DNA of 64,000 nt from Dryococelus australis (taxonomy: Eukaryota > Arthropoda > Insecta > Phasmatodea > Phasmatidae): positions 21,280,295 through 21,344,294 of the forward strand of contig CM057002.1 in NCBI GenBank assembly GCA_029891345.1. The letters run 5' to 3'. The position numbers and the translations under genes are program-made. Below are positions 21,660 to 35,046 of this stretch, piece after piece; position 1 is the first letter of the stretch; the number at the start of each line of letters is the position of its first letter. The notes beneath the pieces are model-generated. The model saw nothing but the letters and a program-made list of their open reading frames with translations. It ran no database searches and was not told the origin of the DNA.

Positions 21660-24600
21660 TGGAATCCCACACTACTACTAGTGACACTCCGCAAACTTGT
21701 ACAGACACAATTTATTCATTCGGCTCGCTAGTACTAGTAGCCACGGACGAATATCGGATTCGAGATAATGCGTCAGGGAGGAGAAAAACTGCTAGGAATA
21801 GATTGACAGTGGCATAGGTTTGATTTGCCTGTATCTCCTACTCCAATTGTACCTGCAGAAGTACAATTAGTCTCTCCTCGCCCTGCCCAGAAAGCAGCTG
21901 TGTCTCAACCCATGTGCAGGGTAAGCATAGCGGCTGGAAAGATTATCTATGTCGCCTCCAGCATCAGATAACCAAACACAGAAAGGTTGTCTCAATAACT
22001 CCTGACTTTGTCCCTACACGTCAGCCAACCAGGCCGACCCTCTCCAGAAGTGGTAACCATCTAGTTCCTTTTTCACCCATGTTCCCCATAATATTTGGAA
22101 GCCCTAATAGTAATCAAAACTAAAGCCTCCTACGAAAATGCTTTTCAAATTAAGTTTATCCTGGGGTTTAACTCCCCTACTCCAAAGCCAAGGAGGACAA
22201 AGACATAACTTTTTCCAATCTGGGAAAACCTCTGACCCAGCCTGACAATTTCCACTTATTTAGCTCTCTCAATTTTATCTAGTGATTAGTATAATCAAAG
22301 GGTGAGTTAACTCTCCACCAACGAACTGTCGTCGGGAAAGCTGTAGCGTCTGACCCACAGCAAACAAAAAAATAATGCATCAAGTGTTGAACAATGTGGG
22401 GTGTAAGCTACAAGTTTGCTTAGCCATGGCAGTTTTAGACGAAGCCAGTCCCATCCCACATGCTTAGGGTAGTGCTTATGCTAAGTGCACCACGTGGTGC
22501 ACGATCTAGGGGTCTTAACGACAATAGTTCGACTAGGTCGTAAGGACTCTGTACCCATACAGCACACTTGGTTGCAAAAACATTGCTGCAACATTGTATT
22601 GTTCCATTTTGGTTGCAAGGCTATTCTTTGTGACAATATTTCCAATGTCACCAATGTTGCAGTCAAATGAATGAGTCATTTTTGGCCTTTTGTAACGTTG
22701 CTGCAACGGAAATATTGATGATGTACTCTAAAGTCACAAACGAAAAGTATTTCATTAAATACTTGAAGAAATATTTCGTTTATAATAATTAATATATTTA
22801 ATTTATATTTATATAAGTTTTGCATTTGTACCCATAAACAATTTATACCCGCGTTAATTAGTTGCAAATTTTACTTGTGGCTTACTTTCCGTAAGCTGCT
22901 TCGCCTCTGCCATGGCCAATGCCACCGCCATACTTATTTATATTTTCGTTTCTTCATTACAATTGATTACAGTCTTGTATGTTTGTTGATTACAGTGTTG
23001 GACATAGAAAATTTGAGAATGGTGCTGGATAGATTATGTGTTATAAATAACTAGGTAATGTTGAAAAACTGGTTATTATCACAAACAAATTTAATGGTTA
23101 TGTTTTTTGTGGTGCCATGTGCGTTTGTGACGAAATAATGATGTAATGGTTTGTTAATTTTGAAAACTAGTATCCAACCATTCGTTTGTAGTATTAATGT
23201 CTGCCACTACTCAGTACTTACAGTAACATGATTAAATATCTATTAGTTTTACTCCAGTGCACATAGATGTAGGTTGTAAAATCATTAGGCCTGCTGTAGC
23301 ATTTATTTTTAAAGGTTAGAGGTGTACATCTAGTAGCTGCAATTGTGTGAATTGTACACATTTACACTTGCGGAATTGTATATCGCCTTTATGAAAAATA
23401 AGAATTCTTTATATTTTCAGAGAATTTGTAACCCGTCGTGCACCAAACTAGACCATTCTGTAGGCGAGCCCGTTTAAAAACGGCTTTAATTATATTTTCA
23501 GCTTGTTTGCATCTTTTATGCTGCATGTAAGTATAAATATTACCAAGTGTTTTGCTTTTCAGACACGCATTGACGCCGTCGGGTGAGACACGAGACGAAC
23601 AATGACACAAACACTTACTGGTAATTTGGGCGCCAGCAGTGCTTCCCAATCACCACACTATTGAGACTCGAGGGTTCTCAGTGATGATGTGGGTTCTGTG
23701 TGTCCATCTCACCTGTGCGTACTTATAAACACGCAGGCAATACTAAACTCTTACTAAACACATTTATCACTCGAAAACCACATGCGGTTAAGAAACTGTC
23801 ACTACAAATGAAAGAGGTAAGTTCACTGTGAGACTTGTTTTTATTGATATTGTGCATACAAATCAACAAGCCATGAAATTAATGATACACTCGGTAGTGT
23901 CTAGCTAACTCTGCTTGGGTGCTCCCCAGCCCGCAATTAATCTAGCCCACGCCTAGATGGATGATCTCACCGCGGTGTATGAAAACACAATCATCACAAG
24001 GGAAGAGAGTCGACAGCCGCTAGGGTGGACTGACGATTTTTCCCTGACGATAGGACACAGTGAATTACAAAATGAAACCCTGGTGATACATTAACATGTG
24101 TGATTACTTGGCATCACTAACACAAACTCGTCAGGGTTCGCCCTCTAACACGTGGGTAGTGTGATGATGGCATATACACAGAGCCGGCTAGGACAGAAAT
24201 AATTCCACCGTACACGAATTATAAAATTACATAAACCCTCAAAAGATACACGAAACAAGATGGGACACGAGATGAGTTTTCACAATGAACACACACATGT
24301 GTAAAAACAAGTTTATATGGCGCGGATGCTGCTGTATGAAGTTCGTAGCGGACCACACGGTGCAGGTGAAATTGCAATATTTCTTTGTAGAAACTGCAAA
24401 TAAAATTCAGACAGTTGAGAAAATTATTCTCTTCACGTTTTATGTGATTACGGGATTGTACATTAACATGACCGCGTGGTCGAGTACAAAAAGCATCAAT
24501 TTACTTGAAATTACATGGAACCCTCATAAAAACCCTGAATAAAATATTGCACATCCGATGTTACATAAATAAGCTCTCAAAGCGCAATGATGGCGTATAC

Positions 24601-26380
24601 AAATACTCGGCATTGGTCAGCCATGTGGTTATACGTGATGTTGCCGTAAAATATTCAAACATGGGAAATACCCTCAAATGCATACATAAAAATAAAGCAC
24701 TTAAAATGGCACATAGTAATAATGCAGACATTACAATGAAACGCCATTAACATAGGCAGATGGCACTGGATTCAAGTTGTGCGTGTCGTGTGACCTCTCC
24801 GACATATTTCTACTCCTTCTCCTCGATTAAGTTAAAAATGCCACAGGGGCGAAATAAATTAGTTAAGAGGAAGCATAATGCTGGGAAAATGTCAGGCAAA
24901 AATGAATGCAAGCAAAGGTTAACCGGTAAACTAACTTGACTATGGAAACCTACATCACTGAACAAAAGTTGTAGCGCGTACGTGACAGTGTCTTCCCTCG
25001 CCAGACTGTCCAGAGAGAAGCATCGCATGGGTCTACCATGGCCGCCTATGGGGTTCACACAAGCGAAAGTGCTATGCATGTAGAGTAAAATATTTTATTA
25101 TTGAAAATAAAATGCCGTAAATTAAATTAAATATTCTTATGAATTTTTCATATTATTTCAGTGTCTCTTTATGACGGGGTTCATGCCAGAATATACGTGT
25201 TCTTAATGTTGGTGCCGCAGACACTTTAAATTTTTTAATCAAATAATTCAAAATTAGTACAAACACTTAAAAACATTTTAAGACATGATAAACCCTGCAA
25301 ATACAAATATAAAACTCATTTTACACTGAAAACACATTTATGTGAAAGTTCAGTGATGCGACTATGGTGATTGTCGTCATGGGCTCTAGCACCGCTGGCT
25401 GTCAGCCGGCGTCAGTTTACATTGTACTCTCGGAAAATTAATTTATTTTGTTCACTCTATAAGTAAACTAGTGATAAATGTTACAAATATCTGCAAGTTA
25501 ACCTCACTATATCCGGATGTGTAGGGCCTGCTTTGATTCTTTAAAATGAGTCACTGCTGTATTTTTTTCGGGAAACCTTCAAGTAAATTAAAAATTCTGC
25601 TGATAATAAATAGCATCTGCATAAATAGTTGTTTACTCTTAGTTATTTCGTCATGAACAACTGTTGGGAGTTTCTAAGCATATGAAGCTTAGGACGTTTC
25701 TGAATCCCCAAAAATTGCATAATACTTGCTCATACTTGTCGCCGGAAGTGACATCATCACATGTATACTAGCGCTGTTCAAATTCCCAGTATAGTACACA
25801 CAGGGAGATTTGGTAAGTATTTGAAATTGTGTACTTGCTGGGCATACTTGGGTACTTCGACAGTCGCCATATTGTATTTTAGGTGTGAAAATTGACCTGT
25901 ATATTTTGTGGTTATAAAGTTTGCATGTTTTAAAAGTTAATAAGTATTTACAAAATGTCGTTCTGTTTTGTGCATAAATAATTGTCAGTTTGGTAAATGT
26001 GCTTCAAATTATGAATAAAATTCCGAGGGATTTGTAGACGTCTAGCATATTTCCCAGGTGTATGCTTACATATAATATTACATTTGCAATCAACATTTTC
26101 TAGTTATTACAGACTCCATTGAATTGCATATCTCTTTCTTTTGTTATCAATGTTTACATTTTAAACCCATTGTAAGGAACGTTGAGGGACGAGGAAAGAA
26201 CAAATCCCATAACAACTGTCCTAATTTGTTTACAATCTTCCAATGACGCGATAAAGCAATATCCCAAGACTATTGGTGTTTTATGAATACTTGTGAAATC
26301 GATACAAGCTGAACAGATAAATATAACCACGGGATACCGAGGTACAGGACTTTATATATTTCTGCAATTTGTTTTTCTTT
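21660..26380. other. mostly AT-rich stretch without a supported gene
   Basis: No coding domain was recognised. An 18-bp perfect palindrome GTGCACCACGTGGTGCAC lies at 22485-22502, centred on CACGTG. Between about 22560 and 22710 the word ttgctgcaac and variants recur in both orientations, perhaps remnants of a small inverted-repeat element. The rest shows no structure I can support. Confidence 0.35.
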
Positions 26381-26525
26381 TTGTAGAATTTGTACTCAAA
26401 GTGTACGATGACCAAACACAGACATAATATTGGCATATTTGTATTAGTTTTCGTTCAAAACAATACACGCCTGTTGTCTTGCTGCTCTGACAAGCAACCA
26501 TTAGACGTCATCTGCTTCCCCCTAG

Positions 26526-26597
26526 CCCGTTTGCCCGCCGTCACTGGAAGTCGCAGCAGCTACCAGCACTCTACCGGGAGCTGGTGCGCACCGGTTG
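26526..26597 (+). CDS. candidate internal exon of an unrecognised host gene
   Basis: A 72-base segment lies between a strong acceptor (CTGCTTCCCCCTAG, ending 26525) and a consensus donor GTGAGT (26598). In one frame it reads P-F-A-R-R-H-W-K-S then QQLPALYRELVRTG plus two bases of a split Trp/Cys codon. The composition is protein-like and GC-rich compared with its surroundings. I do not recognise the protein. No partner exon with a fitting phase was found, and a chance coincidence of splice sites in a GC-rich repeat is possible. Confidence 0.3.
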
Positions 26598-26599
26598 GT

Positions 26600-27960
26600 G
26601 AGTCCACCGCAGCGGTCGAGCCACGAAGACCTATGTTACGAGTGCGGCCGCAGGGGCCAAAAGAGAGCGCTTTTGACGTGAGCGGAGTAGGCAATTGTGG
26701 GTGCCGAACAGGCCATTTGCGCCCGCGCGCACGTGTCTTAAAAGAAGACCCTGCAAAATTAGGCGTAAGTAAAAGGAGCTTTATCTAAGGAACGCTCAAG
26801 GACGTATGTCCACGCAACTCTAAGTTAAGGAGCTCTATATTGTTTAGATGCCCCTGTGGGCTTTAGTTACTGTATTTTCTCTTTCCCATTTTTTGCCATT
26901 TTCACGTGTTTCATCCTCATTTCATTTCACAGAGTGAAATATGTCCATTAAAGGGTTTTCCATGCTAACAGTAATTGTTTTTGTCACATTTACAAGATTT
27001 AAAGTAACGTGGATATGTTCTCAGGGATTTAGCGTGTGTAAGAAAATAGTTCGCGTGGCTGGCCTGCCCGCCAAACCTCGGCCGGCACGCCATGTGTAAA
27101 AGTAAGACTGTGACATCTCGAGGAGTGCGACGTGCGGATTGATGTGGTAGCGTTTCGCGCGCTTTGGCAGCACTTCGTTTTTGTTCTCCAATCACTTCAC
27201 AGCAATAGACATTAATTAACCGGAACCTTCGAAATTCGTAGCCGACCAAGAACTACCACTCCTCCCTTCGCATGGAATAGCATCGCCCGGGAAGACTTCA
27301 GTTTTCATGTAAAATTTTTGCTGCCTTCGGGCATTTTGTGCAGTGTCTCCCTGCCGGCGGGTTACGTCCGGCAACGTGTGTAAACTGCATCCTAGAGGAA
27401 CCTTAATAAAACCCAATGATCTAACGTAAATGGTGTGCGTTCTCATTCGGGTTGCCAACGGGCCATAGGGGCGTGGGCCCCACACCTTATCTCGCAATTC
27501 ATTAAGGGTCGTACATCAGTGTACATAGTCTTTTTAAGGTTTTTATCTACGTACAACTTAATATGGGCGTGTGAGCTGTCCTAAGTTCTCACTGCGCAGG
27601 TTTTCAGTATTGCAATTGTTTCTGCATCAATCACGACGGTAGGAGCACCGGGAGGACACCGCCCGTAGGTCGTCGGCACACGACCCCGGGAGAAGAAGAG
27701 TTGGCTCTGCTGAGCAAGTTGGTATTTCGCTTCCAAATACCTGGCGCCTATCATCTACAAGCCGAAGAGTTGGTGAGAATCTGCGGAGCATTTACCTGTC
27801 CCGCTCCCAACCTTTAATGAACACCACTTTGCCTTACTACCTTGCCGTCACAGTGTACGACAATATTACTATGTCGCCTTTCATTTCCATCCTGGAAATA
27901 ATACACGCCCACTAATGCTCCTATTAATTACTCATTCCCGGCTAAAGCCATGTTTCAGCA
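26600..27960. other. mixed GC-rich patches, possible LTR-element remnants
   Basis: Several GC-rich patches (about 26600-26760, 27060-27200, 27230-27500, 27600-27800) alternate with AT-rich sequence. TTAATAAAACC at about 27402 resembles an LTR polyadenylation region. An ATG-less open frame of about 70 codons (roughly 27600-27814) contains EEELALLSKLVFRFQIPGAY and ends with TAA. None of this matches a domain I know, so I call neither a gene nor a specific element. Confidence 0.25.
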
Positions 27961-27968
27961 CTTAAACT

Positions 27969-28207
27969 ATAGACTGTTCACCATAAAGTGAGCACTTTTG
28001 AAAGCCCCCTCATTTGGAAAAATATTTAATAAATATATTTTATTTTAACCTTCGACGTTAACTTTCGAGTGAGGTTGAATATACACACTGTGTTTATTAC
28101 TGACATCGCAACAGGTATTTAAAAAAGATGATTAAAGGATAAAACATGGCTGAAATAAAAAAGTAACTAGGGCGTCAAAAGTGCTCATTTTACCGCGAAC
28201 GGCTTAT
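27969..28207. mobile_element. MITE copy 2 (short form, interior type 2)
   Basis: The left end TATAGACTGTTCACCATAAA and right end TTTTACCGCGAACGGCTTATA are inverted repeats of the family found at 10895, 29036 and elsewhere; TA flanks both ends. The interior of about 180 bases does not match the long copies or copy 3. Confidence 0.8.
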
Positions 28208-28669
28208 AGTAAGATGCCAATGTACAAAGCCATGACAAAAATAATTAAATATTTATAAGGGTATGTGAGTCTACTGAAAATACGTAACCATGGAATTAGT
28301 AACGTATATATAACACCATATTGCACCGAATTTTTCTGTTGTCACATAGATTCTAATATTTGCATCAGAATGTGCGACCAGTCTAACATGAAAAGCTGAT
28401 GACATGTCCGAATATCTTCAACAAGTACGCGACTAGTACCAAATCACTGCTAGTACGAAAATGTACTCAACAAATATGCACTGTGAATTCAGAAACTTCC
28501 TCAATTTCTCCCTTCATAAGCAAATAATGCTACAGATAAAATTAATTATTTCACTTTCTAACCTGTAAAAACGCAGATATCATGACATAGCTAGTGTGAA
28601 ATTATAAAAAATATTTTGAAACAATCGTATGATCTATGGAAATGGTTTGTCATTTCCTAATAATCACTG

Positions 28670-28674
<5 letters not shown>

Positions 28675-28712
<38 letters not shown>
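28675..28712 (+). repeat. 38-bp A homopolymer
   Basis: An uninterrupted run of 38 A followed by TATATAAAAAAAA. No LINE or SINE body was recognised upstream, so it may be a microsatellite or the tail of an unidentified retroposon. Confidence 0.9.
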
Positions 28713-28716
<4 letters not shown>

Positions 28717-29035
28717 TAAAAAAAATCTCTTTAAGTGTTATAATTTCACTCTACTAATTACACGTAACACGAATTTACAAGTTGCATAATCATATAAGCA
28801 ATAGAACCCCCAACAATGATAGTGGGGATGGCTATGGTGTTAAAAGGAATTGAGGGGTAAAACGAATAAAAAATATGTACATTTACATTATAAAATTTTA
28901 ATCCGCAATTTCCCTTCCATGTTATATTCTTCCCTACTATCGTATTTGTAACTTTGTAATATTGACAATTTGGTATTCTTCAGTAGTTACACCTTTTTGC
29001 ACTTAAAACATTTTCGTGATACAATATTACAATTA

Positions 29036-29273
29036 TAGGCTGTTCACGGTAAAGTGAGCACTTTTTAAGGCCCTTATAAATTTTTCCTTCCCTCCAATTT
29101 CCAGCTTCCTGCTGCTTTTTAATATATACATTGAAATGCGACCAATAAACACAGTGTATACATTTCACCACCGTCAAAATTTAATGCCTGAGGCTGCAAT
29201 AAGATATATTTATTAGTGGTCAATGCCTGTTGGGAGGGCCTTAAAAAGTGCTCACTGTATCGTGAACAGCCTA
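29036..29273. mobile_element. MITE copy 3 (short form, interior type 3)
   Basis: Left end TAGGCTGTTCACGGTAAAGT and right end ACTGTATCGTGAACAGCCTA are inverted repeats extending over about 35 bases (GTGAGCACTTTTTAAGGCCC pairs with the right arm). Length is about 238 bases. The interior is unrelated to copy 2 and to the long copies. Confidence 0.85.
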
Positions 29274-29379
29274 CATATCACTATTATCACAAAAATACGT
29301 TAAATTGCAAAAACACCTAACGGAACAATGCCTAAATTGACAATATTACCAATACAAGTTCAGTGAAATTTGGTTACGT

Positions 29380-29530
29380 ACTCACCATTTGACGGCCCTC
29401 AAATCTCAGCACGCATCATAATTTCACCGTTTCCCTTTGCATATAATTACACAGAAACACTCGTATTTCTCCACAACTCGTTCAGAAACGCACCCGCCAA
29501 TGCAACTGTGACGTAAGCAATAGATAAACC
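29380..29530 (-). promoter_or_regulatory. possible promoter and untranslated first exon, minus strand
   Basis: On the minus strand a CRE-like ACGTCAC and a CCAAT-type CATTGGC precede a short GC-rich stretch, which ends about 120 bases on at ATG directly followed by the donor GTGAGTACG (near 29386). This arrangement is typical of a 5' exon, but no downstream exon was identified. Confidence 0.2.
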
Positions 29531-32427
29531 GTTGAAGAGCTCGTGAATATCGATCGGCAGTGCTGTTATAGGAGAATACAATGTTATGGTACTCTGACAC
29601 TGCATTATGGTACATTTCTTACCATTACTATTTAATCATCGTACACAAAGCAAAATAATTATACAACTACCATGAAAATGGTACGTCTAAATTATTGATC
29701 ATGGTCTACTGTATTCTAAAATGGCATTTTACAGAACCTTTTAGGAACACTGTCTCAGAATGCGGTTGTAGGCCTAATTCTTAAGAATGGGGCTTTTTCG
29801 AAAATAGGAAAAATAATACCTGGATGTTAGATATGATTGTTAGTAATCATAATTACTAGGAATTTTGGAGGGGCTTCAAGCAGTTTCCAGTAAAAAAAAA
29901 TATATATATATAATGTGATAGGACTGCTGTATTTATGCTACAAAATACGTATAATTTATGTAGAATACATTTATATAGGGTCGCTGAATTGTTTTGCATG
30001 TAAGAATACCGTTTGCAACAAATATTTAACGTGTAAAACATTATTTAGTGGCATATTTATAGTGCGGCGCTGAGGTTCATAGCCCTCCGCACTATCGTTT
30101 TTTGGGGTTTCTATTGGTCAAATGTCGATGCCACTAGTAAATTTGTGTTCTGTGTAATTATTAGAGTGGGAGAGATTTGTTTTAAATTTTTTCCAGAAAA
30201 GCCCCTATTCTTAAGAATTACCTAATATCTGATAACACAGCGTATGTTAACATCTGAGACACATTACACGCAACCCCGAAAGCACTCTTGGCTTTCAATG
30301 GCCTCATTCCACTTGGTACTTTCAAAGACTCTAAACTGAAAATATAAATAAAAAACATTGTTTTTCTTTAGAAAAGGTTGTGTGAGAGAGAAGCAGTGGG
30401 AGGGAGAGAAAATGTAAATTATTTATTTCTCCTTGTACCCTATTGTGCTCTACTGTCCGACTACATAACAACAACAACTTATATTTTCAATTAGTCTTTG
30501 ATATATTAAATTCAATTCATATGTGTTGTGGCTCTAGGGCCCAGACCTTTATGTAAAGGGAGTCAGATAAAGAACGCGGGAAGCAATTATATGTACGGCG
30601 CCGCCCTCATGAATGGACGGAGGGGAAGGTAGGGGAAATGGCGCATGCGCAGGCAACAAGGGCGTCACTCACGCCATTCGAAACAAAAAAAAAAAAAAAA
30701 ACCTGAATGTGGTATTCATTCAAAGAACTCAGCTTATCCTAGAGATCCGATGACTGGCTACACATTGGATACAATTAACATTTCAATTACCATTGTGCTT
30801 ACCGGGATAGTAGGAAATGCATACCTGAGAAAGCTTCTCACTGAAACAGATCCAAACAACATTGCCCTGTTTGCTTTATAGAGAATTTCACACTTTCATT
30901 TGGAAATTTGCGTGGCGGATATATAAAGCACTTCTCAATCCATGCATAAGCAAGAATACTAGGAAATATACTCAATGTTTCAATAGAATACTTAGTTTTA
31001 CTGAACGTAGGCGAGTGCGGATACAAGACCGAGTACGTTGGAATAAAATGCACAAAAAAAAAAAGAAAATACCTTTACTCAGATTAAAATTAATAAGAAA
31101 TGTACTATAATATTATTTCTTTGTGAAAATCAATTTAAAATAAATGAATCTGTGTTTCTGTAAGGAATCGCTGTCCAGATAACAGCGGTTTGTAATTTTG
31201 TGAATGTATTCTCATTAAACCAGAGAGGTACAAACACATCAACTTAGCGAACAAATTTATACGTATGTGGCATTTTAATCTGGCTCGGCTTAACACTCTC
31301 CCAAACCAGTAAAGGGTCGCAGTTTCATTGCTTGGCGATGCTTCAGGGGTAGGACTGCACAGGAATACGGGACCCTATCCTTTTACCACTTGGATTAAAT
31401 GTTTGTTTACAAATAAAACCCTAGATCGTTGTGATTCTGCCAATTAAATTTAACTGCTCAGTTCATTTAGAGTAGTATCTTATCTGGTTCGGCGAATGAC
31501 TAAACTGGAAGTTACCCGATTACCACATGCGTCGGCCGCTGGGTCCCGAAGCACACGTGGGTCTGTGTCGGTCAGCAGTTTGTTTTCACTCGAACCACAA
31601 TTAAAGGACCAGTGTTCTTAACTCGCACGAAAAGTGCCCTACTACTGAAAACAATATCTGCCAATTAAAAATCAACTTATTTTCAGCCGGCAGACATAAT
31701 TTTTCGTGTGGACTACTGCGGCGACTTTTTAATGAATGCTGACTCTTTCAATGATGGTGGCAGAGAGAACGAGTAGGAACCTTTCTAGCCGATTCAAAAT
31801 TAGCATAGCGGAAATCCTATGACGTCGCATTCAGCTGCATATTTAAATAATTACGAAAAATGTTCGTAAGAAGAAAACTTTAAAATAAAATCTGTTCTTT
31901 GTAAGATGGTTTTAAAAAAACATTACTGAGTTCATACATGAAATAAAACTGCCAGGTAATAAAATATCTCATAACCAAACATTAATTAATAAGTTTAATC
32001 AATTATTATTTGGTATGTAAAGTAAAGAAGCTCTGCTAGGATCAGGGCTGCAAAATTAAGTGTTTTTAAGTTTCAAAACAGAAACGTAAAATAAAATAAT
32101 AAAAAAAAAACACAGGTTAAACACAAATATGACAACAATATGCAAACAAACCTAAAATCTGTCATTCTATCACAGTACTGACTGGTAACATACCAAAAAG
32201 AACGCCTTCAGTAAAAATCCCCTTTCAGTAAATTTCAGTAGTGGAACCACGTGGAACAGCCATCAGCAGAGTTTCTAGCAGGAATAGCGGCATCTGCTAG
32301 GCGAGGTAAAGCAGTGGTAGGCCTAAACATGTTCTCAACAGGGATGGATTTTTTTTTCTATCCATTGTTGTCTTATTCAAACTCATATTGATTATGAGAT
32401 CGAAGAATGTGAAAATATACTTTTCAC

Positions 32428-32482
32428 CTGCGTGGTATGCAGATAACAACAATGTAACCTGTTCGTTATCCATTGCCGCCAT
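32428..32482 (-). CDS. candidate first coding exon, minus strand
   Basis: The minus strand has CAACATGGCGGCAATGG, a good initiation context, followed by 18 codons (MAAMDNEQVTLLLSAYHA) and one base before the donor-like GCAG/GTGAAA. The preceding sequence resembles a 5' UTR. I do not recognise the protein and no following exon was found. Chance is a real alternative. Confidence 0.25.
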
Positions 32483-33239
32483 GTTGCGTCATCTCATTTT
32501 ACTGAAACTGCCTGACCTCCTTCACGTCAGCAGAAGTACAGCCTCCAACACTGACTCCATAATGCTATTCGTCAGTTAATTATCAGCAGTATCTACGATA
32601 ATGTGTTTGAAAGTTATCTACTTTTGCATTTAACTTCAGTTCATGTATCTTATTTATTAACATCAACAAATTTGGATATGCATCTAGTTAGTATAATGAA
32701 AAATTTGCATTAATTTTTGTGTAGTCTATTTGCTGTAGTTTTCATCTGGGCTCACTCATAATGCTTGTTCAATTTAACATGTGTGCTGTGAAGCTGTATT
32801 TTATGATAAAACAAATTCTTGGTTAGGATTCACTCTTCATCTCATGTGCTCATAGCAAAAATAAACATTGGGGGGAAAAATCGATTTTTTTACTTCGTAG
32901 TTTATTTTTATTAATTTGTTAAATCATATGACCCACAACTTACTGCCTATATGAGAACACGTACTGTGTGTTTCATTAAGTAGCTCCTAGCTAAGAAACC
33001 CATATGGAAATGAATACTGTAACGATGAAACACTTACTCCTTAAGGGCGACTTAAAGTTCGATGTCAGCATGCTTTCATTGTAATCAAGTCACAGTAAAA
33101 TCCAGATACAACATACTTCACTTTATTATTCCATTACAAAACCCTTATGTGTTAGAAGTGTTAAGTAAAATTAGAATGATTTATATCAACTTATATTGGA
33201 ATTAACCTAAGCTGTTTTTCCCCCAGGAAACTTTCCACT

Positions 33240-34945
33240 GAACAATTGGAGGAGGTGTGGGCCGATTCTAAAAATATATTATAGTATTAACGCGCTGCGC
33301 CTCCAGAGGTGCTGGTGGTGTGTTCGTGTCCCGCCTGAGAGCAGGTGGGGAACAGGAACTGATGATGTGCCCAGCGCCATGTTCGGTGTAGAGAACGATT
33401 GTTGATGGGGGTCGTACGGCCGAAGGCCTATGGCGACTCTGGACACGCGGTCAATATGAAGGAGAGCTGAGTGAATTTGTCCGTTATACTACGTAAAGGT
33501 AAAATATTACCTGTGGCTGAAGCTGTCGGCCACTTCGCACGCCTATATTACCACTGAAGTTACCCTGTTTAAGAAAGGAATGCCCCGTAAATTCAAAACA
33601 CACTGAAATACACTTGTGAATTTGAAGGCTGCTATTAAGACGCAGTACTCGATGAACTCAGGAGAGTTAAATGCAATAAAACACGTATAATTATGGTATG
33701 ACTTTTATTACCGTAAAGGTACAACGGAATGCTACTGCACTTGTTAATGCGTACATTAGTTAAGCGGACCCGACACTCTGGACCTGCCGGTGGTCGCTAC
33801 CGCTGGAAAATAAGGCGTGGACCCTAGATTGCAATTACGTCCCGCGCGTGAAGTCAGGGTATGTTACGTCAGGATGCAGGGAGACCTCTCCTCGGCTAAA
33901 TAAAAGTACTAAAAGGTTCTTGAATTACGTGAACTATGGATATGATGAAAAATGCAGCCTATATTGAACTGCCGAGCTTACCGCCTGCCCAGCCGGTTGT
34001 CTCGAGTGCTGAAGTCTGACTAACGACATGGCGTCGGTTTCTCCGCACGTCCGGCGAATCAGGCGCCAAAATGAAAACAAGAAAATAACTGAACTTAACG
34101 AATAACATGATAAATGAAATTGATGTTGTACATAATTAAGATTGCTATACTAAAACACATGGTGACATACTCCTGAACGCCGTAGCCCCAGATATGGCTA
34201 AGAATGTGACGTCACGAGAATGTCGCCGCACTTGAAGGGTGATATTAAATGAAATGATGCCTCAGGGGACTGATTCTCGATAGATGATTACATGTACACT
34301 CTTATAATTAACATTTTAGAATCGGCGTGTGTCGTTATGTAATTCATTTCAGGAATGTGTGTGGATGTGACGACACATGGATTTCGTAACTAAGGGCATG
34401 TAACTATGGAATGTTATCGACTATCTATGCTGGAGCGGGCGGTTTCCCTAGTGAGTTATGGGATAATCACCATGAATTAGGCTTAAAAACGCTCCTATTA
34501 ATGCTGCTAAGGAACCGCTCGCCACTTCACACTTCCTGCGGGAATTTGATTCCCTGTCTTTTGAAACCACTAGGAGCCACGTCGCACTCCGGATTCGGCC
34601 ACGGGGCCCATCGACATCACGCAGATCGGAAAGTCGTGGGAATAAGCGGCACCGCATACCCCAGTGTTCCCTCCAATGGCTGTTACGTCTAATGGTAATG
34701 GATTCACGGGACATACTCGTTTCGGTCACATATCCATTCATCACGAGAGTTACCACTTGTGGCGAATGTTAAATACTATGATCTGCAGCCACGAGTTACA
34801 GGGCGGCAAGAAAAGTGCAATGCCATTGTTGTCGACTGCACTGATCCATACCGCAACCTAATGTCGATCGGTCGAGTGTTGTTGTGTGGTTGATGCATCT
34901 GCGATGGAACAAACGGGCACAAGGGTTATGTGGACGTCAGGAACA
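33240..34945 (-). other. possible 3' LTR and flank of gypsy family B
   Basis: This GC-richer block lies directly beyond the polypurine tract (about 34953-34968) of the family B element, where a minus-strand 3' LTR is expected. A minus-strand AATAAA occurs near 33706-33711. No second copy of the block was found on the 5' side, so the LTR ends cannot be set. Confidence 0.3.
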
Positions 34946-35046
34946 CGTCAAACGCCCCCCTCTCTGGTGACCGTTTAGTCCTCGCAGACCCACAAGGGAC
35001 TGCCACAGAGATGGGTGCAACAGGATGTCGGTGGTCGCAGCTAGTT

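Larger units (their letters stand above)
28713..33240. other. AT-rich stretch with MITE copy 3 and no clear gene
   Basis: Apart from MITE copy 3 and two possible minus-strand first exons (29380-29530 and 32428-32482), no coding domain was seen. A small hairpin TAGTGCGG/CCGCACTA lies at about 30060-30096. Short frames at 30645-31110 in both directions give no recognisable domain. Confidence 0.35.

Noticed and set aside
26390-26788. 132-codon open frame as a single-exon gene
   Set aside because: It runs through what look like an acceptor and a donor (26525 and 26598), has mixed composition and no domain.
28675-28712. Poly(A) tail of a retroposon
   Set aside because: No LINE or SINE body could be recognised before it.
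30645-31110. Open frames on both strands as genes
   Set aside because: Short, low complexity at the start, no recognisable motif in either direction.
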